Assembly: GCA_026214975.1 (NCBI GenBank) | Contig: CM047805.1 | Location: forward strand, 191,279,620 to 191,343,619 | Source: Gentiana macrophylla | Taxonomy: Eukaryota; Streptophyta; Magnoliopsida; Gentianales; Gentianaceae | DNA: 64,000 nt | Direction of reading: 5' to 3' | Shown: piece by piece, positions 1 through 11,492 of the stretch | How positions within the stretch are numbered: the first letter of the stretch is position 1 | Layout of the letters: each line of letters begins with the position of its first letter | Program-made: the position numbers and the translations under genes | The notes under the pieces: model-generated | Told to the model about the DNA's origin: nothing | The model's database searches: none | Seen by the model: only the letters and a program-made list of their open reading frames with translations

Positions 1-2543
1 CCACTGGTCTGCACTTCTTTCCGATCCATTCCAATGAGCACTCTCAGTAGATAAAGAACTCGGGTTGTTGCTTCTGCTGTTATCTGCTTCTACGCGGTTT
101 TGTGCAGGCAATTGAGAAGCCGGAGTAGGGAACATGTTGCCTTGTGGTGATGATAGAGGTGCAGACCTAGGCATTGACATATGATGTGGAGGAGCAGAAA
201 GGGAACAGGATTTAGAGAAACCTGCTGGACATGAGGAGTCGATCTCGGTTCAGGAGTTTGCTTCCTTTGCTGCTGCTGCATCTTATCACTGTTCGTCATG
301 AAGCTTCCCACCACAATCTACAAGAAAAAAAACAAGTTTAGGAAGCACCCAATTACTTTCTTATCATCTGGTAATGATGTATTTTAAACGGCTTTTGTCA
401 GCAATACGGAGAGCAAAAGATGGATGAATGAGCCAAACATATCAATGAGTTGCAGGTCAAGTGGATGATATTCATACTCAGTGAATGAGCTGTAGAATGA
501 AATGAATGAGCAGATTCAGTACATTCCGTCTTGATATATAGATAGGGAAGAAGTGTTACTTATTCATGTTTTGAACTAAAAGGAGAAAGACGATTGCAAA
601 ACGCATTATGATTTTGTATTCATATAAGCTACTTAAAGCATATGATTCTCTTCATGCAACACAATGCACAAAAAGGGAACATGTAAAGATATATAGATAA
701 ACTTTTCAAAAGAAATCAACGGTTGTCTATTGGGACAGAAAGGCAGAGGCCTTACTTGGATTGGGCTGGCAGCTATTAGCATACCGGCAACTCCACCACC
801 AATCACACGACCATCAGGACCTGCTAGAGAAACGCTTAGTCCACCAGTCCTACTTTTCATGCCACCGTTGTCAGAAACTGTATATGATCCAGTTAACGTC
901 AATATCTCAAAACGGCCCTGTCAACACAAACACAGTTATGTCAGTCATGGATAACACTGAGTCGTCTAAAAGAGGAAGGTGAAAAACACAGTCAACCTAA
1001 ACGAACCTAAGGTGAAGGGTACCAGATACAAGTTAACAAAACCAAAATCGTGAATTCAATTTGGTGTTTTATGATAATAGAAGCATCAAGAACAATACAG
1101 ATTCATCATCAATAACAAGAGTAAACAGGAAAAAAAACAGCCTAATAGTGTGTAAGCACAAGCATAAAAGGAACTGAAGGAAAAAGAACATGCCTCGTAT
1201 GTCAGGATACCACCAGAGGAAGCAGGCTGCCGAATAGTGGCATTAGAAACAGATCCATTAGCAGATAAAACACAAACCCCACGAGTCCCCTTTTGAGCAA
1301 AAGATAGAATTTTTCCTGCAACATCCTGCATATAAAATCTCTTTAAGCTTACAAAAAGGAACCAAACTAAATAACTAACATCTTGTAACAATACTAAAAT
1401 ATTCTAATAACTTTCTTTTACCTCCCCAGTATATACGGTCACGATATGGGGTGTAAAATCTTCTCCGGCAGTGTTCACCCGTTGTTCACCTTCACAGATC
1501 ATATCAAAAAGATTCACATGTTGCGACTAAAACATTCAGAAAATCACAACAGATTTTTCAAAGTAGGCACCTAAACGTTTTTCACATCACATAGTACTCT
1601 TTTTGACTTCTTCTCCCTCCCGACAAAATTTCTGTACTAAACATGATAAAAGGGGTCTACCAAAGTAAAAGTTTTTCACCCCTCTTTAAAACCATAAACA
1701 GCAAAAGGGCTCTATAGAATCTATAGATCAAGAAAATATTTGGAACAAAGACATTTCCTGCAACAATAGCAACCACTATCAGCGTTTTTTTTTTTTTAGT
1801 TTGATTGTTTTATTTAAGGATGCTAAAAAAAAAAATAAAAGATTTAAAGTTTCAAAGGTAAAATCAAGCCGATTTATGCTTAACCCAAATGATTGAAGAC
1901 TAGGATCAGAATGCCTGAGATTTAAGTGTATTGTGTTTAACGTCCTTTATTTTTCCGGTAAAAATGGAAATAAATAGATAATTGATGGCTTATAAAATAA
2001 AATAAAAAACCTTTGAGACTTACCTAAAGGAGAAAGATGTTGCAAGTTACCGGAATCAATAACTCTACCCGTACCCCTAACTCTACCACGGCCTCTTTTA
2101 CCGGGAGAGGAATACTGAGAAGTGAGCGGTGAGGTCAAAGTAAACCCCTGCGGAGTCGCCGCCGTCGCCGTCGCCGCCGCATCAGCTCCTCCTCCACGGG
2201 CTGCTGCAGCAATCTTGTAAGCCGCACTCAGATTTCCATTTGAATCATACTTCCTTGGCCTCCCTCTCTTCTTTTTCTCCACCATTACAATCCCACCTCC
2301 TTCACCACCACTCCCACCACTCATAACTCCACTTTCCCTATTATTTCCATGATTTACCCCTGCGCCGGCCACCGGAACTCCAAGACTTCTCTCCAGACTC
2401 ATGTTCACAGCCGTGTTCATAACCTGTGGCAGCACTTCTCCTCCACCACCACCGCCGCCTCCTACACCCAACGGTTGAGAAGGCGGTGACTCAGATTCAA
2501 CCGGTGACCCAGAACCTGAGCTATCATTTTCTTCAAATTCCAT
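1..2543 (-). CDS. AHL: AT-hook motif nuclear-localized (AHL) protein, PPC/DUF296 domain, five exons, 3' end off window
   Basis: AHL proteins are nuclear chromatin-binding regulators that contact AT-rich minor grooves and oligomerise through their PPC domain. Exons read on the minus strand are 2543-2024, 1489-1422, 1325-1194, 917-756 and 317-1. Three introns are GT-AG; the one after exon 3 is GC-AG (GAG|GCATGT). The protein starts MEFEENDSSG; an in-frame upstream ATG at 2597 is possible but would add a hydrophobic extension. A Type-II AT-hook (RGRPRKY) lies at residues 93-99. A second basic patch at 148-160 (RGRGRVRG) lacks the core proline, so it looks like a degenerate hook. The PPC domain runs from about residue 175 to 300, with FTPHIVTV, GRFEIL and the signature GGLSVSLAGPDGR. 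Exon 5 appears to lose one base near 199-204. Downstream, the AHL-like Ser/Pro-rich tail is open in another frame to base 1, whereas the direct frame stops at 90. Family call is secure; the C-terminus is not. Confidence 0.92.
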
Positions 2544-2850
2544 AGCGATTTGTCGTAGATGCGAGACAAAGATATTAAATTTAGGAAAGAAGGGCAAGTG
2601 TATGGGACAAAATGCTTTTACTAGTACTATGAGAACATTGATTGAGAAGGGAAGAGGAAGGGTGATGTTTGAAAAAGGAGTTGGTGAACAAAAGGCGCCA
2701 GAAATTTAAGACTACTTTTGCTTTTATTAACTTAGCTTGCTGTTTTCTCAAAAATAAATCTGTGCTTGCTGTCAAGAATTTGTAAAGGTACTTCCCTCCA
2801 TGACTCTAGTAGAAAGAGTGCTACTGGTTTTATTTTTTTTTTTTTTTAAT
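2544..2850 (-). promoter_or_regulatory. 5' UTR and proximal promoter of the AHL gene
   Basis: This is the stretch immediately upstream of the AHL start codon. It includes an upstream ATG at 2775 with a short open frame that ends near 2581, before the main start; this could act as an upstream ORF if transcription begins that far out. An AATAAAAG-like AT stretch near 2720-2735 is a weak TATA candidate. No transcription start can be placed from sequence alone. Confidence 0.35.
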
Positions 2851-4120
2851 GTAAAAATGCTAGTATGTACCAAAATAAAAATGCGTTAAGCTTTTTAAAA
2901 TTTTCTGATAATATAATTTTTTATTCTTTTACTCTTCATATATATATATTTTTTTTGAGAAGATACTCTTCATATATTTTCAACATTTTTCATTATTTTA
3001 ATAACGGTTAAATGTCATTTTAAACTTTTCTAGTTAAAATTAATGATACATAACTCATTTAACCAACTTTCTTAATCTGTATGAAAAATTAAAACGGGCT
3101 CACATCTTAGGACGGAAATAGTACTACTTCTTCCGTTTTTTAACTGTCGGAGAGAGAAAAATCGCAAAGATTAAAAATTGATTAATGTATCTGAAATTGA
3201 GTGTAAAATAATAAAATTATCCTTTATTTCTTGTGTATGGAAAATTATACTAAAATTTGGGTTATTGAAATGAATGGTAAATAAGAAAAAAAATTATTAA
3301 TATTTCATTTGTATTATAAAATGACATATTAATAAAAACAAAACAAATTCCGAAAAATAACCGTTGAAAAAACGGAAAAATTATTAGGAAATAGAAAGAA
3401 AAAAGAAAAAAATTGAAGATGCTCTGCCATGGTCAAATGTCATGTTCCGCCTATGCTTTTCGGCCCCTATGACTTGAATTATTAAAAAACTGTCAGCTCC
3501 CAAATTTCCCTGTTGCCCTTGTGATTTGTTTTTTTAAAAGTGCCCCTATGAAAAAAAAAAAGTTTTAGAAAAACGGTAATGCTTTTCAAGAGTAGTTTTA
3601 TGATGGTTTTGGATTAAATAATTGGATCATCATGTTATCAATTTGGAGAAACATGATTGGGTGTTGATTTTCAAACATTGGGGACCATCACAAAACATTA
3701 AAATATTATTGGTTTGATATACCAAGTAGGATTTGGTCCAGAACCAAAAAATAATAATAATAATGGTTTTCTCAAATTTCCCTTAATCATTTAAGCTTTC
3801 AAAATACAATATAGAATGAAGGATATAGTATATGTTAGTATTTAGTAACGGCGGTTCCGGAAAAATGTATCAGTAGATACCGGAGCTAATTAGAATATAA
3901 AGTGGAGATATTAATATAGTTTCTACATTTTTAATATTAAAATTATATCGTTTTAATACAAATTATTAAACGCGCCGGCTCCACCCTAACTTTTTTGGTC
4001 CTCCCTTTTATTACTAACATAATAGCAAAAGCTAATGCATCCATTTAGTCATGACTCAGGAGCGTTCATGTCTAAAATTAGGTTCGGGGTAAAAAAAAAA
4101 TTATGCACTTCTAAAAATAC
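2851..4120. other. Intergenic AT-rich DNA with a possible Stowaway-like MITE at about 3126-3385
   Basis: No coding signal is seen. The segment near 3126-3385 has imperfect terminal inverted repeats: TTCCGTTTTTTAAC on the left and the complement of GTTGAAAAAACGGAA on the right. This resembles the degenerate Stowaway MITE at 29425. The rest is unremarkable AT-rich spacer. Confidence 0.35.
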
Positions 4121-4124
4121 AGTA

Positions 4125-4197
4125 ACAGGGCTTGAACCCTAATTAGTTGCCAAGTTATACACATGCATCACTAGAGCAATATCTTATTGGTTAATAG
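4125..4197 (-). mobile_element. tRNA-derived SINE-like head
   Basis: On the minus strand an A-box-like stretch (TTGCTCTAGTGATG) precedes a good B box (GGGTTCAAGCCC) at tRNA-like spacing, followed within about 50 bases by a homopolymer. This is the arrangement of plant tRNA-derived SINEs. No target-site duplication was found, and no foldable tRNA is present. Confidence 0.35.
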
Positions 4198-4229
4198 GTT
4201 ATTGAAGCACAATGTAAAAATACAAAATA

Positions 4230-5592
4230 TCTATATATTAATATGTTTTCAAAGGTGTCTAAAATCAATTACCCGATTACCCACACCAAACCCGCTAATT
4301 ACCCGCCCAAACCCGCATCATGTATTAATGCTTAAAATTTTATTCGAGATCCACCTTTTAGAAAGAAAAAAAAATTCACTAAAAAAAATTTAATTCATCT
4401 TATTTATTTCTTTTGACCATTTTGAATCCAAAAAAAATGTGCGCCAAAACGGGCATTACTCTCATTTATTTCTTCACAAAAGAATCATTTAAAAAAATTA
4501 CAACATATTTAATTAATGATTCGCACAAATCATTCTTTATTCTTTCACAAAGAAAATACACAATTCACTTAAAAAATTATAAAAAAAATACATACACCCA
4601 TTGAGTTATTCTTAGACTAATTTTTTAAGATAAAAAACTAAAATTTTAATGCATGGTCTTTATTATTTATTACGTGATTCACATAAACCATTCATTCACA
4701 AATTAAAATGCATGGAATTGTTTCAAAAATTAAAATTTGATTGCACTTCATTTATTCCTTTTGACCCATTTTGTAACAAAAAGAAATGTGCACCAAGAAG
4801 ATATTAATCTCATTTATTTCTTCACAAAAAAAAAATAAAATCACTAAAAAAATTATAAAACAAATACACTCATTCAGTTTTTCTTATACTAATTTCCAAA
4901 GATCAAGCAATCTTATTCACTTATTTTTTACTCACTTTAAACCAAAGAAAAAGTGCACCAAAGAATTATTTACATCCCTTAAATAAATAAAAACACCTAT
5001 ACATCACCACTTACGGTCTTCTTCACACAAATCATCTGCGCTTTGGAACTCCATTCTCTACAAATCACCAGGTAAAAAGATTGTTGAGATCTTCAGACAC
5101 TACTTTTGTTCTTCACGCTCATCAACATCACATTCCACAAATCCACCATATAATGCATTCGTGTTGAAAGTTGATTGGGGTGAGGCTTTATTTCATCACG
5201 CTATAAACGACTTCATCATAAACATTACCACCATGTATAATGTTTTATTTCAATACATGTTATCTATCCATCTTTTAATATTATTGTTTGGATCTCATGA
5301 TATTCTACTAATTACGTCCGGATATTCAACTATTATTTCAGGTGCTTCATAACTTCGACCGGCTTCGGTGTCTACGAGATATCAAGTTCATCTTTTATGT
5401 ACAATAAAAAAACACTTCAGCATCTTTTATTATTATCCAATGAATGTAATACAATGACTTAAGACGTGTGTTTTTTATATTTCATAAACTTTGATTTTCT
5501 CTGAATTATAATGTATTGTATTACACTATGATTGTGTTAAAATGTTTTATAAACTAACCCTCCCGTGCATGATGCACGGGTAATTAAGCTAG
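4230..5592 (+). mobile_element. Non-autonomous Helitron
   Basis: The 3' end is textbook. A 19-nt near-perfect palindrome at 5562-5580 (CCCGTGCAT, one-base loop, ATGCACGGG) is followed 8 nt later by CTAG at 5589-5592, and the next base is T. A candidate 5' end, TCTATATATTAATATG, starts at 4230 directly after an A at 4229. The pair therefore fits rolling-circle insertion between A and T. The 1363-bp interior has internally repeated AT-rich blocks (for example, phrases around 'catttatttctt' and 'gaaatgtgcacca' near 4400-4550 and 4740-4830). It has no Rep/helicase coding sequence and no obvious captured exon. The 3' end is well supported; the 5' end is an inference from the TC start and the A/T flanks. 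Confidence 0.6.
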
Positions 5593-5634
5593 TATATACA
5601 TATTATTGGGTAAAAAATTAACGAGACCCTTAAA
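5593..5634. repeat. Left copy of a ~32-bp direct repeat flanking the solo LTR
   Basis: The phrase gggtaaaaaattaacg-agacccttaaa just left of the LTR is closely repeated just right of it at about 7485-7517 (gggtaaataattaacg-tgacccttaaa). The LTR seems to have inserted into, or next to, a short tandem duplication. Confidence 0.5.
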
Positions 5635-7476
5635 TGTTAAGAAATCACTAGTTTAACTCAGCGGAATTTAAAATTTTGATTTCCTTTACTAGATCGTTCT
5701 TCGTTTAATGCAATAAAAACGTTAAGTAGTTTGACGGAATATACATTGATAATCTATAAGATCGTCGCTTTGACCGTCAACGGAGAATAGTGCAGTGCGC
5801 AAGCCGTCCACGCGTCCGGCCTCTATCGTTGATCCTCACGAACTCCTCGTCGGAATCCTCCTTGGATTGCTATCGAAAAACTCCGGTTGCTAGACCGGCA
5901 TTTTTCCTCTCTCTCAAACTCTCTATAGGAAGCCCTCAATTTTACACGATAAGTATAAACTCTTGCAATTGTGATGTGCAAAAGAGCTTGACACCCACTT
6001 CCTTTTTTATAGGCAAAGTGGCGCCCCAAAGTGAGTGGAGGAGAAGAAAATATTTTTCCAATAAAATAAGAAAAACCTCCTAGATTGATTTATCCATTTT
6101 ATTATAATATCTTATATTAAATAAAATCTAAATATTGCCAATATCTCATATTGATTATATTTATCTTATTACCATAAATCTATTTTTTCAAAATCAATTA
6201 ATATCTAATATTAATATTATGGTAATCTTATTAATTAAAGTGCACAATCCAAGTCTATCTCATACCCTAAAAGTGGCGCCCCATATTGCCAATAATTGGC
6301 TTCCAAAATATTCTTTAATTAATATAATTTATGTATAATTAATATCTTGTATTTTATTTATTCATAATAAATAAATACCACAATATTAATTTACCATTAT
6401 AACATTTATAGTCTAGAGATAAACTTTCCTTATTTGGTTATCAACTATAACCGCATTTTAATACGACTCGATGTTCATATGTGTGTGACCCGATAGGCTT
6501 CCGAATATGTTGGCCGTAGACACAAAGTGCAAATTATGAAAATGCCCTTCACGCCTAACGATCACGGGATAGCGTCTAGCAACACACCGTGACCCCCAAT
6601 CATCGGAAAAGTCAAAAGCAATGACTATTACCTTTCATGTGAAGCAGTTACCGTGTAACTTACAATCCTACCGCTGTAATAATATCCATACGATCGTATC
6701 TCGAGTGTCAATACATTGACGATCGTATCTTATAATCTGGATATCATGCTCTCTCAGAATAACACATTTACTCCCACTATACAAAGACTCTCGAGAGCTA
6801 GACATTCCTTATAAGAAGGCCATTTCGGATATTCAATCTCAATCATAGGATACGCAAGTCCCGGACGACCAAACATGTATACTCCGTATGCTTCAATATC
6901 ATACCCAATCACTACAGCATGATCGCCATGTGGATAAGGGAAACCTCAGTAGTGTCAAAGAATTACAATCCACACCGTGATGCCATGAAGACTCCGCTCA
7001 CAAGGATAATTACACAACCGCCACATAGTGTGACACTTAATCTAAGTGGGCGATCCCTAACGTCACGCATTTTCTAATACACGCCCACGTGCACGGTCCA
7101 AGTGTCTCTACACTTCGATGAGCGAGATCTATCCATATCTTCAATAAGAGAAGACATCCAATACGTGCTTGCTTTGATTATACTATCAATGTCCAATTTG
7201 ATGAGACATAAGACTAGAGACATTTAAGCATCAAACTTGTTAGAGTGATTATAGATCTCATCAACCATAATCTCCATCATGGTTTCTTTATCACAGTTTG
7301 ATACTAGGGACGTTACTATATATATGCAACAAATAATCTGAAAATAAACAATATATAATAACATAAGTGCTTTTATTAATCATAATAAAGTTATTACATG
7401 AACTAAATAGACTGTAAATGACCCGACCCGATTGGATCCGGTCCAACCCGGTTGGGTTTAAGACACATATTCAACA
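5635..7476 (-). mobile_element. Solo long LTR, copia-type, minus orientation
   Basis: The 1842-bp block begins TGTTAAG and ends TTCAACA on the plus strand, so in its own orientation it starts TGTTGAATATGTG, a typical plant LTR head. Immediate 5-bp flanks are ttaaa and ataaa, an imperfect target-site duplication. No primer-binding site (TGGTATCAGAG) or polypurine tract adjoins either end, so this is an isolated LTR left by recombination. Its layout resembles the LTRs at 20597, 31932 and 59124: a TATA-like leader near the inner end, a GGCGCC patch, and a terminal 'caattaaaacaa'-type A/T tract. It seems to be a related but distinct family. The interior is non-coding. Confidence 0.65.
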
Positions 7477-7663
7477 ATAAATTCATGGGTAAATAATTAA
7501 CGTGACCCTTAAATTCATCGATTTGGGGTTGTGGGCCATGGCCCCGTTGGCCGTCAAAGGCGCCCCTGCATCTAGTTTCTTAATGCGTGAAAATTAAAAA
7601 ATAAACCGGGTACATTATAAATATCTTGCCCGAAGGATCATGAACATAATAAATATCTTTTCT
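7477..7663. other. Short spacer between solo LTR and LINE
   Basis: Contains the right copy of the ~32-bp direct repeat (about 7485-7517) and a GC-rich patch around 7527-7570 (gggccatggccccg). No gene is seen. Confidence 0.5.
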
Positions 7664-7776
7664 TTTGAAGAAAAATAACTTTTACTAAGCAACATCCGCC
7701 AAGCAGGCGGCCGAAACGTCACCCGGGGACAAAGTACTCCAAGATGTACAAGTCAAAACTAACAAAGCATGTCGAG

Positions 7777-8980
7777 CTAAAAGGTGCGCAGGGACATTCC
7801 CATACGCCGAATAAAAGTAAAGGAAAAAGATGTGAAACTAGATAACATGGCCAAATAGTCTTGTACTAGACAGCCACGGGCCGTAAAATCTTCGACAGGT
7901 CTGCAGAGGCTCGAGATACATGCCAAGAAATCGCTCTCTATCTGTAGTCGCTGAATCCCCAAAATACGCGCTTCCTCCAAAGCCAATGAATTAGCCTTTA
8001 GCTCCATATATTCCACCGAGCCCCTTGGATCGATGTGATATGCAAAATAATGAAGAACTGCCCCATAAGAATCTCGGAAAATGACTCCAACCCCTACTCC
8101 CGCCTCAGTAACAGACGCATCAACATTTCCCTTTATAACTCCCTCTTCTGGCCACACCCACTTATCCATAAAGTGTGGGATAAATGCCTGCATCCGATAA
8201 GCCTCCATAGTCTCTACATACTCTACCGATGCTACCATGAGCGCGTACACACGCAAAGACGTAAACAGCCTGATCATCGAACACCGCAGAGCAACGCGCC
8301 TTCCAAATCCCCCACATGAGCAACACAAAGCTCGCGGTGCCCTGAACACCCTGATCATCCACTAATTGCATAAAGAAATCCATAAAGGGGACAGAACGAA
8401 GGCGCCTCAAAATCCCATAAAATGGCGACACTTGCCAAATCCTATCCGTCATCTCACACCCGAAATGCACATGTCACAAAGTTTCCAAACTCTCCACACA
8501 TGCCAGGCAACGGCCATCCCCCATTTGCCTTCTCTGTAATCCCTGGCCAATAGCGAGACAATCATGCAGGCACCTACACAAGAAATGTTGAATGCATGGC
8601 TGCACAGGAAGCTGACAGCAACTCCTCCAACTCTTACTCTCCATGTCTGAAGAAGATGGCCCAGCCACAGAAGATGGATGATAGAGTGATAAGGCTAGAA
8701 AGTACCCAGAGCGAACTATATAAACACTCTTACGATTATAATGCCAAACCCGTCTATCTGGATGCCCACCAGGGGCTATGGTGGTCGTCAGAATGGCATC
8801 CGACTCACATGGCCTGAATACCCGCTGAACTCGCTGCACATCCCACGCTCTGGAATTTGGAATAAATAAATCTGACACTTTAGAATCTGTGGGAAGCTCG
8901 TGGCCTGAAAACGGTATGCGGAATGAAGGTTGCCGACTTGTTGAAACACATACACTGAGTTCCCATCCCTCACGCGTCAT
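7777..8980 (-). pseudogene. LINE C-terminal zinc-binding region and RNase H domain, frameshifted
   Basis: The section 8980-8474 resembles the zf-RVT region that follows plant LINE reverse transcriptase. The section 8358-7777 carries a plant-type RNase H: KGNVDASV with the first catalytic Asp, YMELKANSLALEEA, and LQIESD. The same domain is repeated in the truncated LINE copies at 15438 and 16366, which helps place its 3' end. Frames change near 8200 and near 8470. Confidence 0.8.
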
Positions 8981-9399
8981 CTAAACCCATTGAACAACAG
9001 GTCCCACCTCTCCAGAATACTACACCAAAGAAAGGACGACCGAGGCCCCAACCCAGCTGCAAGGATGGTATTATCCTCGAAGTACTTCACGTGTAAAACT
9101 TGAGCCGTCAGCGAACCCAGGCTGGTCAGAATCCACCAAGATTGCTTCGCCAACAAAGCCAGGTTGAAACATTCCAAATCATGAAATCCTAAGCCTCCCA
9201 GATTTTTCGGTAAACAGCAGGCCTCTCAATTTTTCCAATGTCTCCTACGCTTATTGTCTGTATCTCCCCAAAAGAAACTCCGAATCGCTTTCTCAAGTTC
9301 ACGTATGAGGGTGATAGGAACCTTGAAACACTACATGATAAATGTAAGGATAGCCTGAAGTGCTGATTTGATGAATACCTCTTTCCTAGCCGGCGAGAG

Positions 9400-10690
9400 C
9401 AACTTATCTTTCTAGCCAACCACCGATTTACGGATTTTGTCCCTCAAGAAAGCAAACACCGGACTCGTATTCCTCCTCACCACAAAGGGCATCCCCAAAT
9501 ACTTCCCCGAACCTTCCCCTAAAGGAATCTATAGCTGGTCAGACACCGTCTCCCGCACCTCAATCGAGATTTTGTCAGAAAAGTATAAGCTAGATTTATG
9601 AAAATTAATAACCTGACCAGAAAGAGCACCATATCCGTCAAACAATTCTGCCAGCATCTCCACCGCCCCATCCAAAAGCTCAAAGAATAGCATACAGTTA
9701 TCAGCAAACAACAAATGAGAGATATAAACCTCTGCCTCACGTCCACATCGAATACCCCACAACGCACCTCTGTGCACGTAATCATTAAGCAATGCCATGA
9801 AGCCCTCAACACAAAGAATGTAAATAAATGGCGACAATGGGTCCCCCTGCCGAATGCCTCAGGTCGGCACTATTCTGCTACTGGGCTTCCCATTAATCAA
9901 GACACGATATGAAACAGACGTCACGGAAAGCCGCACTAAATCAATAAAAGGCAATGGAAATCTCATATGTTCCATAACCCTTCAAAGGTACTGTCATTCT
10001 ACTCAATCAAAGGCTTTAGCCATGTCCAATTTCAAAGCAACATGACTATCACATCCCGGCACCCCCTTCTACAAAGAGTGAACGCTTCAAAAGCAATTAT
10101 CTCATTATCTGTAATAAGTCGGCCTGATATAAACGCACTCTGATTGTCCGAAATCACATCGCCAATCACGCCTTAAGTCGATTAATTATCACCCGAGAAA
10201 TGAGCATGTAGATCGAATTACAAAGAGTAATTGGCCGAAACTCCGTCATAACTAGGGGGTGGCGACTTTAGGAATCAGCAAGATAAAAGTTTCATTCAGC
10301 TTGCCCAAGGGAACACCATTATGCAAAACATCTAGCACTACATGTATAACATCCTCTCCCACTATTCCCCAAATTTTTTTCAAAAAGACCACGTGCATGC
10401 CGTCCGGCCCGGGCGACTTCCTCCCCGACAGCTGTTTCAAAGCAGCACATACCTCCTCCCTCGTGAAATGTGCCGCCAAATGTTGTTGCTGCCCAATCTC
10501 AAGCTCTGCAAAATGTAAACCATCTAAATCAACAACAATCTCATTAGACGAGTAAATGTCCTGAAAGTAATCCACAACCACACGTTCGATGTCCGCCGGC
10601 TCCTCACACACCACTCCTTGGAAATCATATAACAAATGAATAGTGTTCCTCTTCCTCCTCGCCGCTGCTTTATGGTGAAAGCATCACGTG
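9400..10690 (-). pseudogene. LINE reverse transcriptase domain, frameshifted, catalytic FADD changed to FADN
   Basis: Reverse transcriptase copies LINE RNA at the nicked target. In order on the minus strand: DRNT followed by a TGA stop, then RRKRNTIHLLYD, KSPGPDG and FILLIPKV (to 10252). QSAFISGRLITDNE, LKLDMAKAFD (first catalytic Asp present) and GIRQGDPLSPF follow at about 10200-9830, then HLLFADNCMLFF at about 9730. The active-site pair F/Y-x-D-D reads FADN, so the second Asp is lost. At least three frame changes occur. The copy is clearly dead. Confidence 0.85.
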
Positions 10691-10707
10691 TTCCTGTCTG
10701 TCATGAC

Positions 10708-11191
10708 TAGGGGTGTAAACTCCGATCCGAGTCAAGCATTTACTTATCGAGTCGAGCGACCTCTTAAAATGCTGATGCTCAAACTTGGCTCGAGATCACT
10801 CGCGCATGAAAAAAATTCTCGAGATCGGTTCGATAACATAATAGTCATGCTCGAGTTCGTTTCGATTATGCTCGGAAAAAAAATCGAGCCCTTTCAAACT
10901 CGAGCTCAGCTCGAGCAGCTCAAAAAATTGGTAGAGATGCTAAGATATGCACATAACATTAAGTTCAGCAACATAACAATAAGAAATATAATATATTTTA
11001 ATCTAATATTAAAATGCTCGATAAGGCTCGCGAGCATGTCGAGTCAAGCATTAAATTGCTTGAGGTCGACTCGTTAATTATGATGATCTGCTCGAGTTCG
11101 GCTCGAATTCGATTAAAACCATATGCGAGCGAGTATTTAACGAGCCGAGCGTCGAGCTACTCGCGACCCGCTAGGATCGTTTACACCCCTA
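10708..11191. mobile_element. hAT-type MITE inserted in the LINE
   Basis: Terminal inverted repeats TAGGGGTGTAAAC (10708) and GTTTACACCCCTA (ending 11191) are flanked by 8-bp target-site duplications gtcatgac (10700-10707) and gtcatggc (11192-11199), with one mismatch. An 8-bp duplication is the hAT hallmark. The interior is rich in CTCGAG/GCTCGA repeats and has no transposase. The insertion splits the LINE linker just before its GDRNT-like motif, so it is younger than the LINE. Confidence 0.85.
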
Positions 11192-11492
11192 GTCATGGCC
11201 AACCACTCACTCCTACCCCGCTGCCGCCAATACTCCTCCGTCATAGTCTGCCACTGATCTATTTGTTGTATAATACTGCGTTCCTGCTTGACCGAGTAAC
11301 TAGATGATTCCCGCAACTTCCGTAAGTCTTCCTCTGTCTTTGAAATACGTTTACCAAGGTTCCCATGCCTCTGAGAACTCCAATGTCGCAATTCCCCGCG
11401 AACCAGTGTTACCCTCCCAACGAGAGAAGAGGGTCCACGGACGATATCTCGCTGCCAAGATGCTCTGAAATGCTCCTCAATCTCCTGGTCCC

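Noticed and set aside
90..200. AHL C-terminus as read directly to the stop at 90
   Set aside because: The tail in this frame lacks AHL character, whereas another frame is AHL-like and open to the window edge; a one-base loss is more likely.
167..221. A 55-bp GT-AG intron inside AHL exon 5
   Set aside because: Splice-like borders exist but the length is below the usual plant minimum.
4125..4197. Genuine tRNA gene
   Set aside because: Only A- and B-box-like stretches are present; no cloverleaf or anticodon arm can be formed.
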